From Bacillus_BA songklensis (lineage in GTDB: Bacteria > Bacillota > Bacilli > Bacillales > Bacillaceae_H): a DNA stretch of 41,913 nt. The notes beneath the pieces are model-generated. The model saw only the letters and a list, made by a program, of their open reading frames with translations. It ran no database searches and was not told the origin of the DNA. Below are positions 1-9,560 of the stretch, piece by piece. Position numbers and translations under genes: made by a program. Positions within the stretch are counted from its first letter, which is position 1. Every line of letters begins with the position of its first letter. The stretch is from assembly GCF_042649685.1 (NCBI RefSeq), contig NZ_JBHRZT010000001.1, positions 1-41,913 on the forward strand, read 5' to 3'.

Positions 1-1
1 A

Positions 2-201
2 TTGGAGAATCCACGGATGTTTGGGTATCACCGCTATCGTTTTCATGTCCAAACCATGCTTCTTATGCATAATATTGGATGTTTATTATAGTTTTGCGAC
101 ACGCTCTATCAAACAAACACTATCTCTATGACACAACTAATAAACAGCCAGTAGAAATTTTTAATGATTTAAAAAGTCGTTTTGAACAATTTAGACTCTA
201 A
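2..201 (+). pseudogene. Transposase C-terminal relic (frameshifted)
   Basis: No intact reading frame is present. Frame 2 reads a transposase-like stretch (MFGYHRYRFHVQTMLLMHNIG) up to a stop near position 92. A second frame then continues LRHALSNKHYLYDTT and ends EQFRL at a TAA at 199-201. The joined translation looks like the basic, aromatic C-terminal end of a DDE transposase, with the rest outside the window. I cannot resolve the IS family. It marks an old insertion at the left edge of the catabolic operon. Confidence 0.4.
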
Positions 202-244
202 CTTTGTTCAACTATCCTGAAAATTACTATTTTCATTTATTTGA

Positions 245-440
245 TGGTGCTGCAACTGTGCGGCATGGAGGTCTACCACGGAAGAACGATAAATATTCCA
301 TCATCTGTGGTGCTACGAAGTGTGGCATGGTTGGCTAACGGTGGCTTGAGTTTAAGAAGAGGATTTGCTGCGGCAACTCCTCTTCTTATTGTGCTAACGT
401 GGCAGGTTAATTGAATAAGATTGCTCAAACTCCTACTATC
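245..440 (-). repeat. Dispersed palindromic repeat, copy A (long form)
   Basis: This stretch has no gene. It contains ATCTGTGGTGC, an imperfect GTGC...GGCAT palindrome and TGGCATGGTTGGCTAACGG, followed by a TTTAAGAAGAGGA segment and TTCTTATT. The same order of blocks is seen at 32340-32470. Shorter copies are at 19136-19200, 31905-31980 and 34325-34400. It lies just beyond the end of the phosphohexomutase gene. The rest of 202-648 shows nothing I can name. Confidence 0.6.
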
Positions 441-648
441 TCTTATGACGTATTTGGCTCAAACTGTGCAGGAAGGAGGATAAACTTATAACGTAATTTC
501 TCCAATTAGAAAACCTACATAAACTGTTTGGATTAGCTGCTTAATATTAAAATTCGAAAGAAATGAATAAATCTAATGTGTGTAGTGGAAATTTTTACAT
601 CAAAACCCAAATTTCGTCCCACCGGCTCTAGTACGCCTAAAATCATGA

Positions 649-2403
649 TTATCCCTCATTTCGGTTATTGAGACATCTATTGACTGTAGCAAGAAAAGCT
701 GTTTTCACTCGTTCAAGCTTAGCTAAGCTATTTTCAAGGGATGTTCCTTTCACTCCAAAATAAAACTTAATTTTTGGTTCTGTACCGCTTGGCCGTAAGC
801 TTAGCCACGTTTCATCTTCTAAATGATATTTTAGGACATTAGATTTAGGTAGTGTTAAAGATATGTCACTTTTCTTCCTCATTTCCTTGCGAATGGATTG
901 TTGATAATCTTCTAGATAATTCACAGATATCCCTGCAATAGAAGTAAGCTGGTTGTGGCGGAAATCTTCCATTAACTGATTAATTTGCTCGGCACCTTCT
1001 TTTCCTTTTAAAGTTAAGGAATACAAGTCTTCACAATAATAGCCGTATGTTTCAAAAATATCTAATAATCCGTCATACAAGCTTTTGCCTTGTTTTTTAT
1101 AATAGGCGGCAACTTCACAAATAAATAATGCAGCTTGTACAGCATCTTTATCACGTACAAAATCCCCAATTAAGTAACCGTAACTTTCTTCGTAGCCAAA
1201 TATAAAGGAATGCTTTCCAGTTTGTTCAAATTCCTTGATTTTTTCACCAATAAACTTAAAACCTGTTAACGTATCAATCGTTGTAAGACCATAACTTTCA
1301 GCAATTGCTCTTCCAATTTCAGATGTTACAATTGTTTTTAAAATAACACCATTCTGAGGCAGTGTAACTTTTTGTTTCTTTTGTGAAAGCAAATAATGCA
1401 GCATCAGTGCTCCTGTTTGGTTCCCGGTTAGCACTTGGTAGTGTCCATTCTTATTTTTCACAGCTACTCCAAGTCGGTCTGCATCTGGGTCCGTTGCAAA
1501 TAAAATATCCGCATTTTCCCGTTCACCATATGAGATAGAAATCTCAAAAGCAGCATGTTCTTCAGGATTTGGTGATTTAACAGTTGAGAAATTAGGGTCT
1601 GGATTTTTTTGCTCTTCTACAATCGTTACATTTTTATACCCAAAGCGTTCAAGCCCCTTTTTAATTAAAGCATACGACGTTCCATGCAAGGGGGAATAGA
1701 CAATCTTTAATTTTTCTGCCATTTCACTAATTAGAGATTGATCCAAAACAATGGATTGTAACGCATCGAGGTACGCTTCGTCTATTTCTTCTCCAATAAA
1801 AGTTAAAATCCCTTTACTTATTAATATGCCTTCATCCGCTATATCAATTGCTAACTCATTTTCCACACTATTTACATAACGAACTAGTAAGTCTGCTGAG
1901 TGAGGTGGCAGCTGTCCACCGTCTTCACCATACACTTTATAGCCATTATATTCTGGAGGATTATGGCTAGCCGTAATCACAATACCTGCAAAAGCTCCTA
2001 AATGTCGGACAGCAAATGATAACTCTGGTGTAGGGCGTAATTCTTTAAATAAATACACTCTAATATTGTGTTGCCCTAGTGTAAGAGCCGCTTCCTTTGC
2101 AAACTCAGGAGATTTATGGCGTGAATCGTAAGCAATAACCACTCCACGTTTTTTTGCCTTTTCTCCATATTCTTCGATAAAGCGAGCCAGCCCTTCGGAA
2201 GCTTTGCGAACTGTATAGATGTTCATTCGGTTTGTACCTGCTCCAATTTCTCCACGCATTCCACCTGTTCCAAACTCTAACATTTTATAAAAGGCATCTT
2301 CTAAAAATTTTTCATCTTGTGAATGAGCTGCTAGTTGTTCTTTCAACTCTGGATCTAAATCCTCATACTCATTCCATTTTCTGTAAATTGCATTCCAAGC
2401 CAC
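649..2403 (-). CDS. pgcA: Alpha-phosphohexomutase (phosphoglucomutase/phosphomannomutase)
   Basis: This enzyme interconverts hexose-1-phosphate and hexose-6-phosphate in the cytoplasm. Here it probably converts the mannose-1-phosphate made by GH130 into mannose-6-phosphate. The 584-aa length fits the Bacillus PgcA type. The active-site serine loop TASHNPPEYNGYK is near residue 146, the metal-binding loop DPDADRLG near 306, and the sugar-binding GYEESYGY and phosphate-binding RPSGTEPK follow in order. The start is GTG, supported by GGTGAT eight bases upstream. It is the last gene of the mannoside operon, about 280 bases after manA. Substrate preference (glucose or mannose) cannot be read from sequence alone, so mannose is inferred from context. 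Confidence 0.9.
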   Translation of the reverse strand: MAWNAIYRKWNEYEDLDPELKEQLAAHSQDEKFLEDAFYKMLEFGTGGMRGEIGAGTNRMNIYTVRKASEGLARFIEEYGEKAKKRGVVIAYDSRHKSPEFAKEAALTLGQHNIRVYLFKELRPTPELSFAVRHLGAFAGIVITASHNPPEYNGYKVYGEDGGQLPPHSADLLVRYVNSVENELAIDIADEGILISKGILTFIGEEIDEAYLDALQSIVLDQSLISEMAEKLKIVYSPLHGTSYALIKKGLERFGYKNVTIVEEQKNPDPNFSTVKSPNPEEHAAFEISISYGERENADILFATDPDADRLGVAVKNKNGHYQVLTGNQTGALMLHYLLSQKKQKVTLPQNGVILKTIVTSEIGRAIAESYGLTTIDTLTGFKFIGEKIKEFEQTGKHSFIFGYEESYGYLIGDFVRDKDAVQAALFICEVAAYYKKQGKSLYDGLLDIFETYGYYCEDLYSLTLKGKEGAEQINQLMEDFRHNQLTSIAGISVNYLEDYQQSIRKEMRKKSDISLTLPKSNVLKYHLEDETWLSLRPSGTEPKIKFYFGVKGTSLENSLAKLERVKTAFLATVNRCLNNRNEG

Positions 2404-2684
2404 AGTGTATCACCCATTATTCGTTCAAATTTGATATGGTCAGAAAGACAGTTCCTTTGATTATGAACTGTACCAAAACTATAAAGCCAGCTAAAGCGTT
2501 CTCCTGTTTTGATACTATGTCAATAAAGAAGACGCAGATTTTTTATAGATATAGTATCAATTCTTATGTTCATAACCCTAAAGTCTATTCCAAGCACTTT
2601 TCATCATATGTCACAATCGGATAAGTGTATCCGTATCCATGTCTGGAAACCCCAAGCTAAGCCCTTTTGTTATTTCAAATTAAT

Positions 2685-3632
2685 TTAAAGGTGGGATACT
2701 ATTAAACTTATACTACCCTTCATAGTAAATTGTCCTACTGTAGACGGTAGGATGAAATGGTCTCCTTTCGCTAACTTAAACAAAGAATTGGCTATTTGCA
2801 GTTCTCCTTCTCCCTCGATAACACTCACAAGTTGAAACGGTTGATTTTGCTCCTGAACAATCTGACCATTCAAGTCCCATTTATGAATCGTAAAAAATTC
2901 GTTACTTATAAAGGTTGTAATTTTCACATTACCCTGTTGTTTAACCTTTACAGACGTATTTGCTGGTTGATGAGGAATTGTTGTTACTGCAATTGCTTTC
3001 TCGATGTGTAATTCTCTTTTATTTCCGTTATCATCTACACGGTCATAATCATACACACGATACGTCGTATCTGAACTTTGCTGTGTCTCTAATACTCTTA
3101 TTCCTTTTCCTAATGCATGCAGTGTACCACTTGGAACATAGAAAAAATCTCCTTTTTTGACAGGCACTCTTTGTAACAAACTATCCCATTTTCCTTGCTG
3201 GATCATATCTTTAAATTCTTCTTTTGTCTTTGCATGATGTCCAAATATGATTTCGGCATTTTCATTACACGATAAAATGTACCAGCATTCCGTCTTCCCT
3301 AATTCCCCATTTTCGTAAACAGCTGCATATTCATTGTCAGGATGTACTTGAACAGATAACTCATCATTTGCATCGATAATTTTAGTCAATAATGGGAATA
3401 CTTTATGATTTATGTTCCCAAATAACTCAGGGTGCTCTATGTACAATTGGTCTAATGTCCATCCTTCATATTCACCATTTAATACTTTATTGGGTCCGTT
3501 TGGATGTGCAGAAATCGCCCAACATTCCCCTGATGTAGGAGATGGGATGTCGTACCCGTATTCGTCTCGTAAGGCTGTTCCTCCCCATATCCGTTCTTTA
3601 AAAACCGGTTTAAGAAAAATCGGTACTTTCAT
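2685..3632 (-). CDS. manA: Mannose-6-phosphate isomerase, class I
   Basis: A cytoplasmic zinc enzyme that converts mannose-6-phosphate to fructose-6-phosphate, linking mannoside breakdown to glycolysis. The 315-aa length is the usual short Bacillus form. Zinc-ligand motifs are visible: QVHPDN near residue 98, GKTECWY near 115 and GTLHALGKG near 174. The C-terminus forms a second cupin (GEGELQI, KGDHFILP). A TTG lies just upstream in frame, but the ATG at 3632 is preferred because GAAGGGAAG sits about 10 bases before it. It lies about 100 bases after the MFS gene on the same strand. Confidence 0.93.
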   Translation of the reverse strand: MKVPIFLKPVFKERIWGGTALRDEYGYDIPSPTSGECWAISAHPNGPNKVLNGEYEGWTLDQLYIEHPELFGNINHKVFPLLTKIIDANDELSVQVHPDNEYAAVYENGELGKTECWYILSCNENAEIIFGHHAKTKEEFKDMIQQGKWDSLLQRVPVKKGDFFYVPSGTLHALGKGIRVLETQQSSDTTYRVYDYDRVDDNGNKRELHIEKAIAVTTIPHQPANTSVKVKQQGNVKITTFISNEFFTIHKWDLNGQIVQEQNQPFQLVSVIEGEGELQIANSLFKLAKGDHFILPSTVGQFTMKGSISLIVSHL

Positions 3633-3736
3633 CAAACTCTCTTCCCTTCTTTACGGTATAATATCATTTTTAAGTATTCATTCTATTTCATTCAGAAAAT
3701 ACTAACTACCAATCCAATTTTTGTACTAAAACGTAA

Positions 3737-4945
3737 TTAAAAAATAGAGGTTCCATTATGTTTTCTTTCGGAAAAGAAGCGAAAATATCCGTATACAAGT
3801 AAAATCATCAGACTTAAAAATGCAAGTAGAATTTTTATTGCCTCTTCATTTATAAAAAATTGGTTCATGATAATGAAAAGAATAATACCTGCTATTCTAC
3901 CTAAGTTAAGAGGGATTTCTCTTACAATCATATAATCTCCAAATTGTTCAGGCGGATGAATTGTTTTTTCAATAACTTCATAATTAATTGTCATAAAAGG
4001 GATGTTCCACCAACATTTAAAGATAGCTATGAGTAACCCATAAATAATAACTCCTGAATAGTTCGTCCAAGTTATTAGCACACCTGTAGCCATGATAGTA
4101 AAAATTGCTCCCGCTAAAAATATCAGCTCTTGGTTCGCTTTTGTTATATATTTGCCTATCCCATAACTACTTAGAACTGTGAGGAGAGAAATAAATGTCG
4201 TAAAGTTTCCTAAGCTCATTTCACTTTGAAACACTAAATATAATAGGATATTAATGATAAATGCGACAGCTCCGTCTTGAAACCCAATAAAAAAATTACC
4301 AACTAAAATCATACGCCATGTATGCTTATCCTTAAATGCCAATATACTGCTGAGATGGTACTCCCGTTGCAGTTGAAAGTCTTTTGCGCGATAACTAATA
4401 GCTCCTGCAATGACAAATAAAAGAAAAGTAAGAAGAAATACAAAATGATAACCCGTCAACGCTTGATTGCTTGAGATAATCCATCCAGACACGATTGGAG
4501 AAACAATTCCGGTGAAAGCGGCTAGTGCACCGCTGATTCCAAGATAATATCCTCTATTTACTTGATTCGTTACATAATAGACCAGTGTATTTTGTGCATA
4601 ATAAAAACAGCCTGTACCGAAACCCGATAAAAACCCTAAAAAAACTAAATAATGAACCGCTTTTTCATTTAATAATAGAATGGAAAGATAATAGATAACA
4701 AAACCCAGCAATCCCATTCTTAAACAAAAAGTAATACTTTTCTTTCTTGCAATCCAACCAGACATTAGACTGACTGCCAGGACAGCTGTATAAGACCAAA
4801 TGTTGTACCAGGCAATTTCTGTCATGTTTGCAGTAAGCTTCCAAAGATAAACATTTACAAAAAGACCAGATAATCCGATTGAAAGAAAAAAAAGCGTTTG
4901 AATTATCAGTAACTTATTGGCATCGATTGATAATGTTCGTTTCAC
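3737..4945 (-). CDS. MFS transporter
   Basis: A polytopic inner-membrane protein with about 12 hydrophobic segments and few charged residues. The short loop SGWIARKKS after segment 2 matches the MFS loop 2-3 position. It probably moves a sugar or a metabolite, and the substrate is unknown. The frame opens at a TTG, but GTG at 4945 (VKRTLSIDANK) is preferred because TAGGGGA lies about seven bases upstream, giving 402 aa. It is separated from the ROK kinase gene by a strong inverted repeat. Having it in an operon that already has an ABC importer is odd: it could export surplus sugar or take up monosaccharides, which is inference. Confidence 0.8.
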   Translation of the reverse strand: MKRTLSIDANKLLIIQTLFFLSIGLSGLFVNVYLWKLTANMTEIAWYNIWSYTAVLAVSLMSGWIARKKSITFCLRMGLLGFVIYYLSILLLNEKAVHYLVFLGFLSGFGTGCFYYAQNTLVYYVTNQVNRGYYLGISGALAAFTGIVSPIVSGWIISSNQALTGYHFVFLLTFLLFVIAGAISYRAKDFQLQREYHLSSILAFKDKHTWRMILVGNFFIGFQDGAVAFIINILLYLVFQSEMSLGNFTTFISLLTVLSSYGIGKYITKANQELIFLAGAIFTIMATGVLITWTNYSGVIIYGLLIAIFKCWWNIPFMTINYEVIEKTIHPPEQFGDYMIVREIPLNLGRIAGIILFIIMNQFFINEEAIKILLAFLSLMILLVYGYFRFFSERKHNGTSIF

Positions 4946-4986
4946 TGTAATTCCCCTACGATACAATTTTCATAATTGTGCATGAC

Positions 4987-5033
4987 AACAAGGGGAGAAC
5001 ATCCTGCTTTCAGGATGTATACCCCCTCTTGTT
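4987..5033. terminator. Inverted repeat between ROK kinase and MFS genes
   Basis: An inner stem ACATCCTG / CAGGATGT with a CTTT loop is extended by AACAAGGGG / CCCCTCTTGTT. No U-run follows on either strand. It may therefore be an intra-operon processing or stability hairpin rather than a full terminator. Confidence 0.55.
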
Positions 5034-5037
5034 ATCC

Positions 5038-5919
5038 TTACATTTTAGTACATTCCATCTCTAGTTTTGCCAGCGCTAACGCTCCACATAACCCTGCATT
5101 ATTTCCTAAACCGGGAGAAACAATATATTCATTTATATGTGCTAATTGTTCAACTTGAACATAACCATTTAACATAGTAGCTAATTGCTGATAAATAAGC
5201 GGGAAAAGCTGCTTTTGTTTCATAACTCCTCCACCCATAATAATTTTTTTCGGTGAAAGGATTAAAATATAATTCATAAGGGCTTGCGCGAGATAGAAAG
5301 CCTCCAATTCCCATACCTTGCGCTGCTGCTCAAGTTCCACTCCGCTTTTCCCCCATCTTTTTTCGATTGCGGGTCCAGCTGCCATCCCTTCTAAGCAATC
5401 ATGATGAAATGGGCAGTTTCCTGCAAATGAATCTTCCGGATGCCGCTGAATTAAAATGTGCCCCATTTCTGGATGAGACATTCCATGCAGAAGTTTCCCT
5501 TCCACAACGGCCCCTACACCGATGCCAGTACCAACTGTAATATAAATGCAACTGTCCACATTTTGAGCTGCTCCCCATTGTGTTTCTCCTAAGGCTGCCG
5601 CATTTACATCCGTATCAAAGCCAATAGGAATAGAAAAATGCTTCTTTAATTCGCCCCAAAAGTTATAATGACTCCATTGCTTTTTGGGCGTAGTTGTAAT
5701 ATAACCGTACGTTTCACTAGTTTTATCTAAATCTACAGGACCGAAGGAACCAACACCGATTGCATCTAATTCTTTCTCCTTAAAAAATGAAAGTACTCGA
5801 TCGATTGTTTCCTCTGGTGTTGTAGTAGGAAAACTCACCCTTTCCAATACATGCCCATTCTCATTTCCAATTCCGCAGACGACCTTTGTGCCTCCAGCCT
5901 CTATACCGCCTAGTTTCAT
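5038..5919 (-). CDS. gmuE: ROK-family sugar kinase (fructokinase/mannokinase, GmuE-like)
   Basis: ATP-dependent phosphorylation of a free hexose. In this operon it most likely acts on mannose released by the mannosidase, giving mannose-6-phosphate for ManA. The phosphate loop GIEAGGTK is at residues 5-12, the catalytic region FDTDVNAA has Asp near 104, and GTGIGVG follows. The zinc site typical of ROK fructokinases is present (GHILIQRH, then NCPFHHDCLEG). The in-frame opening is further upstream, but the ATG at 5919 is chosen because GAGGGGAGA lies seven bases before it. That gives 293 aa, close to B. subtilis GmuE and YdhR. It begins 16 bases after the dehydrogenase stop. Confidence 0.88.
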   Translation of the reverse strand: MKLGGIEAGGTKVVCGIGNENGHVLERVSFPTTTPEETIDRVLSFFKEKELDAIGVGSFGPVDLDKTSETYGYITTTPKKQWSHYNFWGELKKHFSIPIGFDTDVNAAALGETQWGAAQNVDSCIYITVGTGIGVGAVVEGKLLHGMSHPEMGHILIQRHPEDSFAGNCPFHHDCLEGMAAGPAIEKRWGKSGVELEQQRKVWELEAFYLAQALMNYILILSPKKIIMGGGVMKQKQLFPLIYQQLATMLNGYVQVEQLAHINEYIVSPGLGNNAGLCGALALAKLEMECTKM

Positions 5920-5935
5920 ATATTTCTCCCCTCGT

Positions 5936-6943
5936 TTAATAGACAATAACTCCTTTAGATACTTGTAATGTCGGATAAGTCTTCATAATTTTAGGAAGTT
6001 TCTCTATGCTAAAGCGGTGACTAACAAGCCTTTCCGTGTCTATTATTTTCTGACTGATAAGTGAGATAGCTTCTTCATGAGTGTGCGGGTTAATGAAAGA
6101 ACCCATGATTTTTAACTCCTTTGCAAATATCTCAAATGGAGAAATGGTCATTCGCGTTTCCGGTGAAGATACTCCAAATGCTAATACTTGTCCACCTTTT
6201 CTTGCTGCTTGAAAAGCAAATTCCATGCTTTCTTTTCGCCCCACACATTCTATTACAACATCTGCTTTGTTTTTTAACATTGCTTGATTTTCTTCCTTCA
6301 TAGGATTCATTACTGTGTGGGCACCTAGTTTATATAATAATTCATGCTTATTTTCATCGGGTTCGCTTACAAAAATAGTAGAAGTTCCCCGCATTTTCAC
6401 AAGCTGTAAAAATAATTGACCAATAAAACCGCCTCCAATTATTAATACCGTATGATTCGGTTTAATAGTCAGCTTCTTTATCCCATGCAGCACACAGCCA
6501 AGAGGTTCCACCATAGCGCCTTCTACAAAACCCATTTCAGTTGGTATTAGGTAACAATTTGCTTCAGGTACCGTGCAATATTCACCCATCCCCCCGTCTC
6601 TTGTCACTCCGATCGCTTGAAGACTATTACATAAATAATGTCTGCCATTTCTGCAAAATTCACATTCTCCACAATAAATATTAGGGTCAATAGAAACTCG
6701 ATCTCCTACTTGTAAAGAGGTTACCTCTTTTCCAATTTCAACTACTTCTCCTGATAACTCATGGCCTAGCACGATTGGAGGCACCACTTCAGCTGAACCA
6801 GGATGTCCATGAAAAATATGTTGATCCGTTCCACAAATCCCGCAGGCTTTCACCTTAATGCGCACTTCTTTTATCTTTAATTCCTCATGATGCCATTCGG
6901 TTACATCAATTGTTCCTTTTCCTTTAAATACTGCTGCTCTCAT
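5936..6943 (-). CDS. Zinc-dependent medium-chain alcohol/polyol dehydrogenase
   Basis: An NAD(P)-linked oxidoreductase of the threonine/sorbitol dehydrogenase branch, 335 aa. The catalytic zinc motif CGICGTDQH is near residue 34 and GHE follows near 61. The structural zinc cluster CGECEFCRNGRHYLC comes next, and the Rossmann loop IGGGFIGQ is near 167. GAGGGGAAAGGG precedes the ATG. It lies 18 bases after the mannosidase and 16 before the kinase, so it is cotranscribed. Its substrate in mannoside metabolism is not evident. Possible roles are oxidation of a polyol or of a sugar C-3/C-2 position; both are inference. Confidence 0.85.
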   Translation of the reverse strand: MRAAVFKGKGTIDVTEWHHEELKIKEVRIKVKACGICGTDQHIFHGHPGSAEVVPPIVLGHELSGEVVEIGKEVTSLQVGDRVSIDPNIYCGECEFCRNGRHYLCNSLQAIGVTRDGGMGEYCTVPEANCYLIPTEMGFVEGAMVEPLGCVLHGIKKLTIKPNHTVLIIGGGFIGQLFLQLVKMRGTSTIFVSEPDENKHELLYKLGAHTVMNPMKEENQAMLKNKADVVIECVGRKESMEFAFQAARKGGQVLAFGVSSPETRMTISPFEIFAKELKIMGSFINPHTHEEAISLISQKIIDTERLVSHRFSIEKLPKIMKTYPTLQVSKGVIVY

Positions 6944-6961
6944 ATCCCTTTCCCCTCTTCT

Positions 6962-9469
6962 TTACTGTTTTGTGCTATTAATCGCAGATACCGTAAGAGT
7001 TTCCCAAGGAATACATTTCCCTTGCGCTTGTGTTATTTTCACCTTTTTCGTCACGTTAGGTAACAAATCGAAGAAATTATCATTTATGACAAGTTGCTCC
7101 ATATCTAGTTCAATTTTTACCATACGTGCAAAAGCACTAGAGGTAATAGAGATTTCTTGTTTTTCTTTATCTACTGCTATCTCTAGATCGGCGACAGGAA
7201 ACACTACATCTTTATGATCACGGAAATGATATACATTTTCTTCCAAATTATGCTGTAAGGATCGTAGAATCATAACAGCTTCCTTCGGATTTAGACCATT
7301 TAATACTTCCTTCTCTGATAAACTAGTGATAAATGTAGAGGCATTTGGCTCGGTCAATACTGGAATGACCTTTGAGAACTGTTTATTGCCAAAGAAGTCA
7401 TATACAGCAAGTTCAATTTCATCTTCATAGTGTTCCAATTTATCATTTACGATCCAGATCTTCAGATCTTGATCCGGCTCGTGATCAATACTCAGCAAGA
7501 TAGGATTGAAAAATTTACGAGCATAGTGATAGGAAGCTTTCGGCAAGCAATAATAGTCCACTACAGACCAGCTCGTACCCGGCCAACAATCATTGAGCTG
7601 CCAGAACAATGCTCCACTTGTATGCGGTTTATTTCTTCTATAGTGTTCAATTCCATATTTAAGGCCTTCTGCTTGAGTTAACATAGAAAAGTTCATATAT
7701 TCTTCCATATCCTCAGGAACTCCTGTATATCCTTCCATCAATAAAATCCCCTTTGGATGGTGGATATCTTTGTTCCGATAAGCTATTTCATCGCTTCCCC
7801 AGAAAAATTGATTTTTCGGCAAATTCTTCTTTAAAGTATAACGATTGGACGAAGCATGCATACCAAACTCGCTTGCGAACTTAGTAGTATCTTTTTTGAA
7901 GTTCTTAAATGACAATCCTTCCATGCTGTAATCTACTGTTTGCGGCTCCCCAAACACACGAGGTTCTATATTTCCGTGCCATACTTGCCAGTTATGTGTA
8001 TCTCCTTGCTCGCGTGAATTATGATCATTTCCTCCGTATGGGGAACTCGGCCAAAATAATCGTGTTGGGTCAAGTTCTTCCAGCAACTCCGGCATTAACT
8101 CATGATAAATTTTCTCTCCATAGAATGGGTGAGGAATTTCACCAGACGAATGGAGAGCCTCGTATAGCCAATCATTTTCGTTGTTGCCGCACCACAGTGC
8201 CAAACAAGGATGATTTCGAAGTTTTTTCACAACATGGACAATTTCTTGTCGCACGTTTTCCATAAAGTTTTTGTTATAATCTGGATAGAGTGCACATGCA
8301 AACATGAAATCTTGCCAAACTAAAATCCCCAATCGATTACATTCATCGTAAAAAACATCTTTTTCATAGATTCCCCCGCCCCAAACACGAAGCATGTTCA
8401 TATTTGCGTCTTTTGCCATTTGAATAAGGTGTTTATAGCGTGAATCAGGTGTTGAAGCTAAAAAACTGTCAATTGGAATCCAGTTTGCTCCTTTTGCGAA
8501 TATTTTTACTCCATTTAAAACGAAAGTAAAACTATATTCTCCACTTTCATTTTTCTGTTGAACTTCAATAGTACGAATACCAAAATTCTGTATCGTTTCA
8601 TCAATTTTTTCCTTATTTGCGTATAAATTTACTGCTAGCCTATAAAGATTCGGTATCCCTAAATCATGGGTCCACCACAGCTTAGGTTTATTTATATTTA
8701 AGATAACACTTGCCCTTTTCCCATTCATTTGCACTCGTTCTTTAAACACTTCTTCCCCAAACGTCAGACATACATCTACTTCATAGTCTTTCGTTCTTAC
8801 ATGAGGGGCGATTTCCACATCTACCTTTACAATAGCGTGATTTTCCTCGATACTTACAGTTTGAGCAAACACGTTTTCTAATTTGGCATATCTTCTTTTT
8901 TCTAAGCGTACGTCCTTCCAAATACCGGTGCAAACTAAGCGAGGTCCCCAATCCCATCCGAAATGACTTTGTGCCTTGCGGGTCCAAATACGTTTTTTAC
9001 TAAAACCGGACCAATAGTATTGTATTTTCTCTTTTACTCGTGTCTGAATAGGATCAAACTTTACTGCAAGTACATTTTTCCCTTTTCTTAGCTCCCGCGT
9101 AACATCAAATGTATGACTAATAAACATGTTTTCTGTCGAGCCAAGTTCCACTCCATTTAGGTACACGGTTGCATACGTATCAAGCCCTTCAAAAATGAGT
9201 TCCATTTTTTCCCCGTCGTTAATGACGCCATGAAAATCAAAATTTGTACGATACCACCATACTTTTTCTTCTACCCATCTACATTTTTGGTCGTTATGAC
9301 CGAAGAATGGATGTTCAATAATATTACGTTCTATTAAGGTAGAATGAACGTCTCCCGGCACTTTCGTAGTAATCCAAAAATAATCAATAAAATCAGGTGA
9401 AGCTACCTCTAAATCCCTTACTTCACCAACATTAAAATCACGGATTTTCCAATTAGCATTTAGCTCCAT
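6962..9469 (-). CDS. GH2 beta-mannosidase
   Basis: Hydrolyses terminal beta-linked mannose from mannooligosaccharides (EC 3.2.1.25 expected). There is no signal peptide, so it acts inside the cell on imported substrate. The 835-aa protein has the GH2 order: a jelly-roll sugar-binding domain, an immunoglobulin-like domain, a TIM barrel and C-terminal beta domains. The barrel has RVWGGGIYE, the acid/base in WCGNNEND (Glu near 428) and the nucleophile in ASEFGMHA (Glu near 533). The WCGNNEND form is typical of beta-mannosidases rather than beta-galactosidases. AGGAGAAGA precedes the ATG. Confidence 0.93.
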   Translation of the reverse strand: MELNANWKIRDFNVGEVRDLEVASPDFIDYFWITTKVPGDVHSTLIERNIIEHPFFGHNDQKCRWVEEKVWWYRTNFDFHGVINDGEKMELIFEGLDTYATVYLNGVELGSTENMFISHTFDVTRELRKGKNVLAVKFDPIQTRVKEKIQYYWSGFSKKRIWTRKAQSHFGWDWGPRLVCTGIWKDVRLEKRRYAKLENVFAQTVSIEENHAIVKVDVEIAPHVRTKDYEVDVCLTFGEEVFKERVQMNGKRASVILNINKPKLWWTHDLGIPNLYRLAVNLYANKEKIDETIQNFGIRTIEVQQKNESGEYSFTFVLNGVKIFAKGANWIPIDSFLASTPDSRYKHLIQMAKDANMNMLRVWGGGIYEKDVFYDECNRLGILVWQDFMFACALYPDYNKNFMENVRQEIVHVVKKLRNHPCLALWCGNNENDWLYEALHSSGEIPHPFYGEKIYHELMPELLEELDPTRLFWPSSPYGGNDHNSREQGDTHNWQVWHGNIEPRVFGEPQTVDYSMEGLSFKNFKKDTTKFASEFGMHASSNRYTLKKNLPKNQFFWGSDEIAYRNKDIHHPKGILLMEGYTGVPEDMEEYMNFSMLTQAEGLKYGIEHYRRNKPHTSGALFWQLNDCWPGTSWSVVDYYCLPKASYHYARKFFNPILLSIDHEPDQDLKIWIVNDKLEHYEDEIELAVYDFFGNKQFSKVIPVLTEPNASTFITSLSEKEVLNGLNPKEAVMILRSLQHNLEENVYHFRDHKDVVFPVADLEIAVDKEKQEISITSSAFARMVKIELDMEQLVINDNFFDLLPNVTKKVKITQAQGKCIPWETLTVSAINSTKQ

Positions 9470-9518
9470 ATTCTTCTCCTAATAATGTTCATTTTCTGTC
9501 TATCAGTAGATAAAGATA

Positions 9519-9548
9519 ACGCCAAAACCTCACTACAGATTTTGGCGT
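9519..9548 (-). terminator. Hairpin between GH130 and GH2 genes
   Basis: A 9-bp perfect stem, ACGCCAAAA / TTTTGGCGT, with a 12-base loop lies in the 91-base gap between the phosphorylase and mannosidase genes. No clear U-run follows on the minus strand. It may set relative expression by attenuation or mRNA processing. Confidence 0.5.
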
Positions 9549-9560
9549 AAATTACTACAT

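Noticed and set aside
7909..8265. 118-codon frame opposite the mannosidase gene, and similar shadows across the operon
   Set aside because: They are antisense to clearly conserved enzymes and lack family features or ribosome sites.
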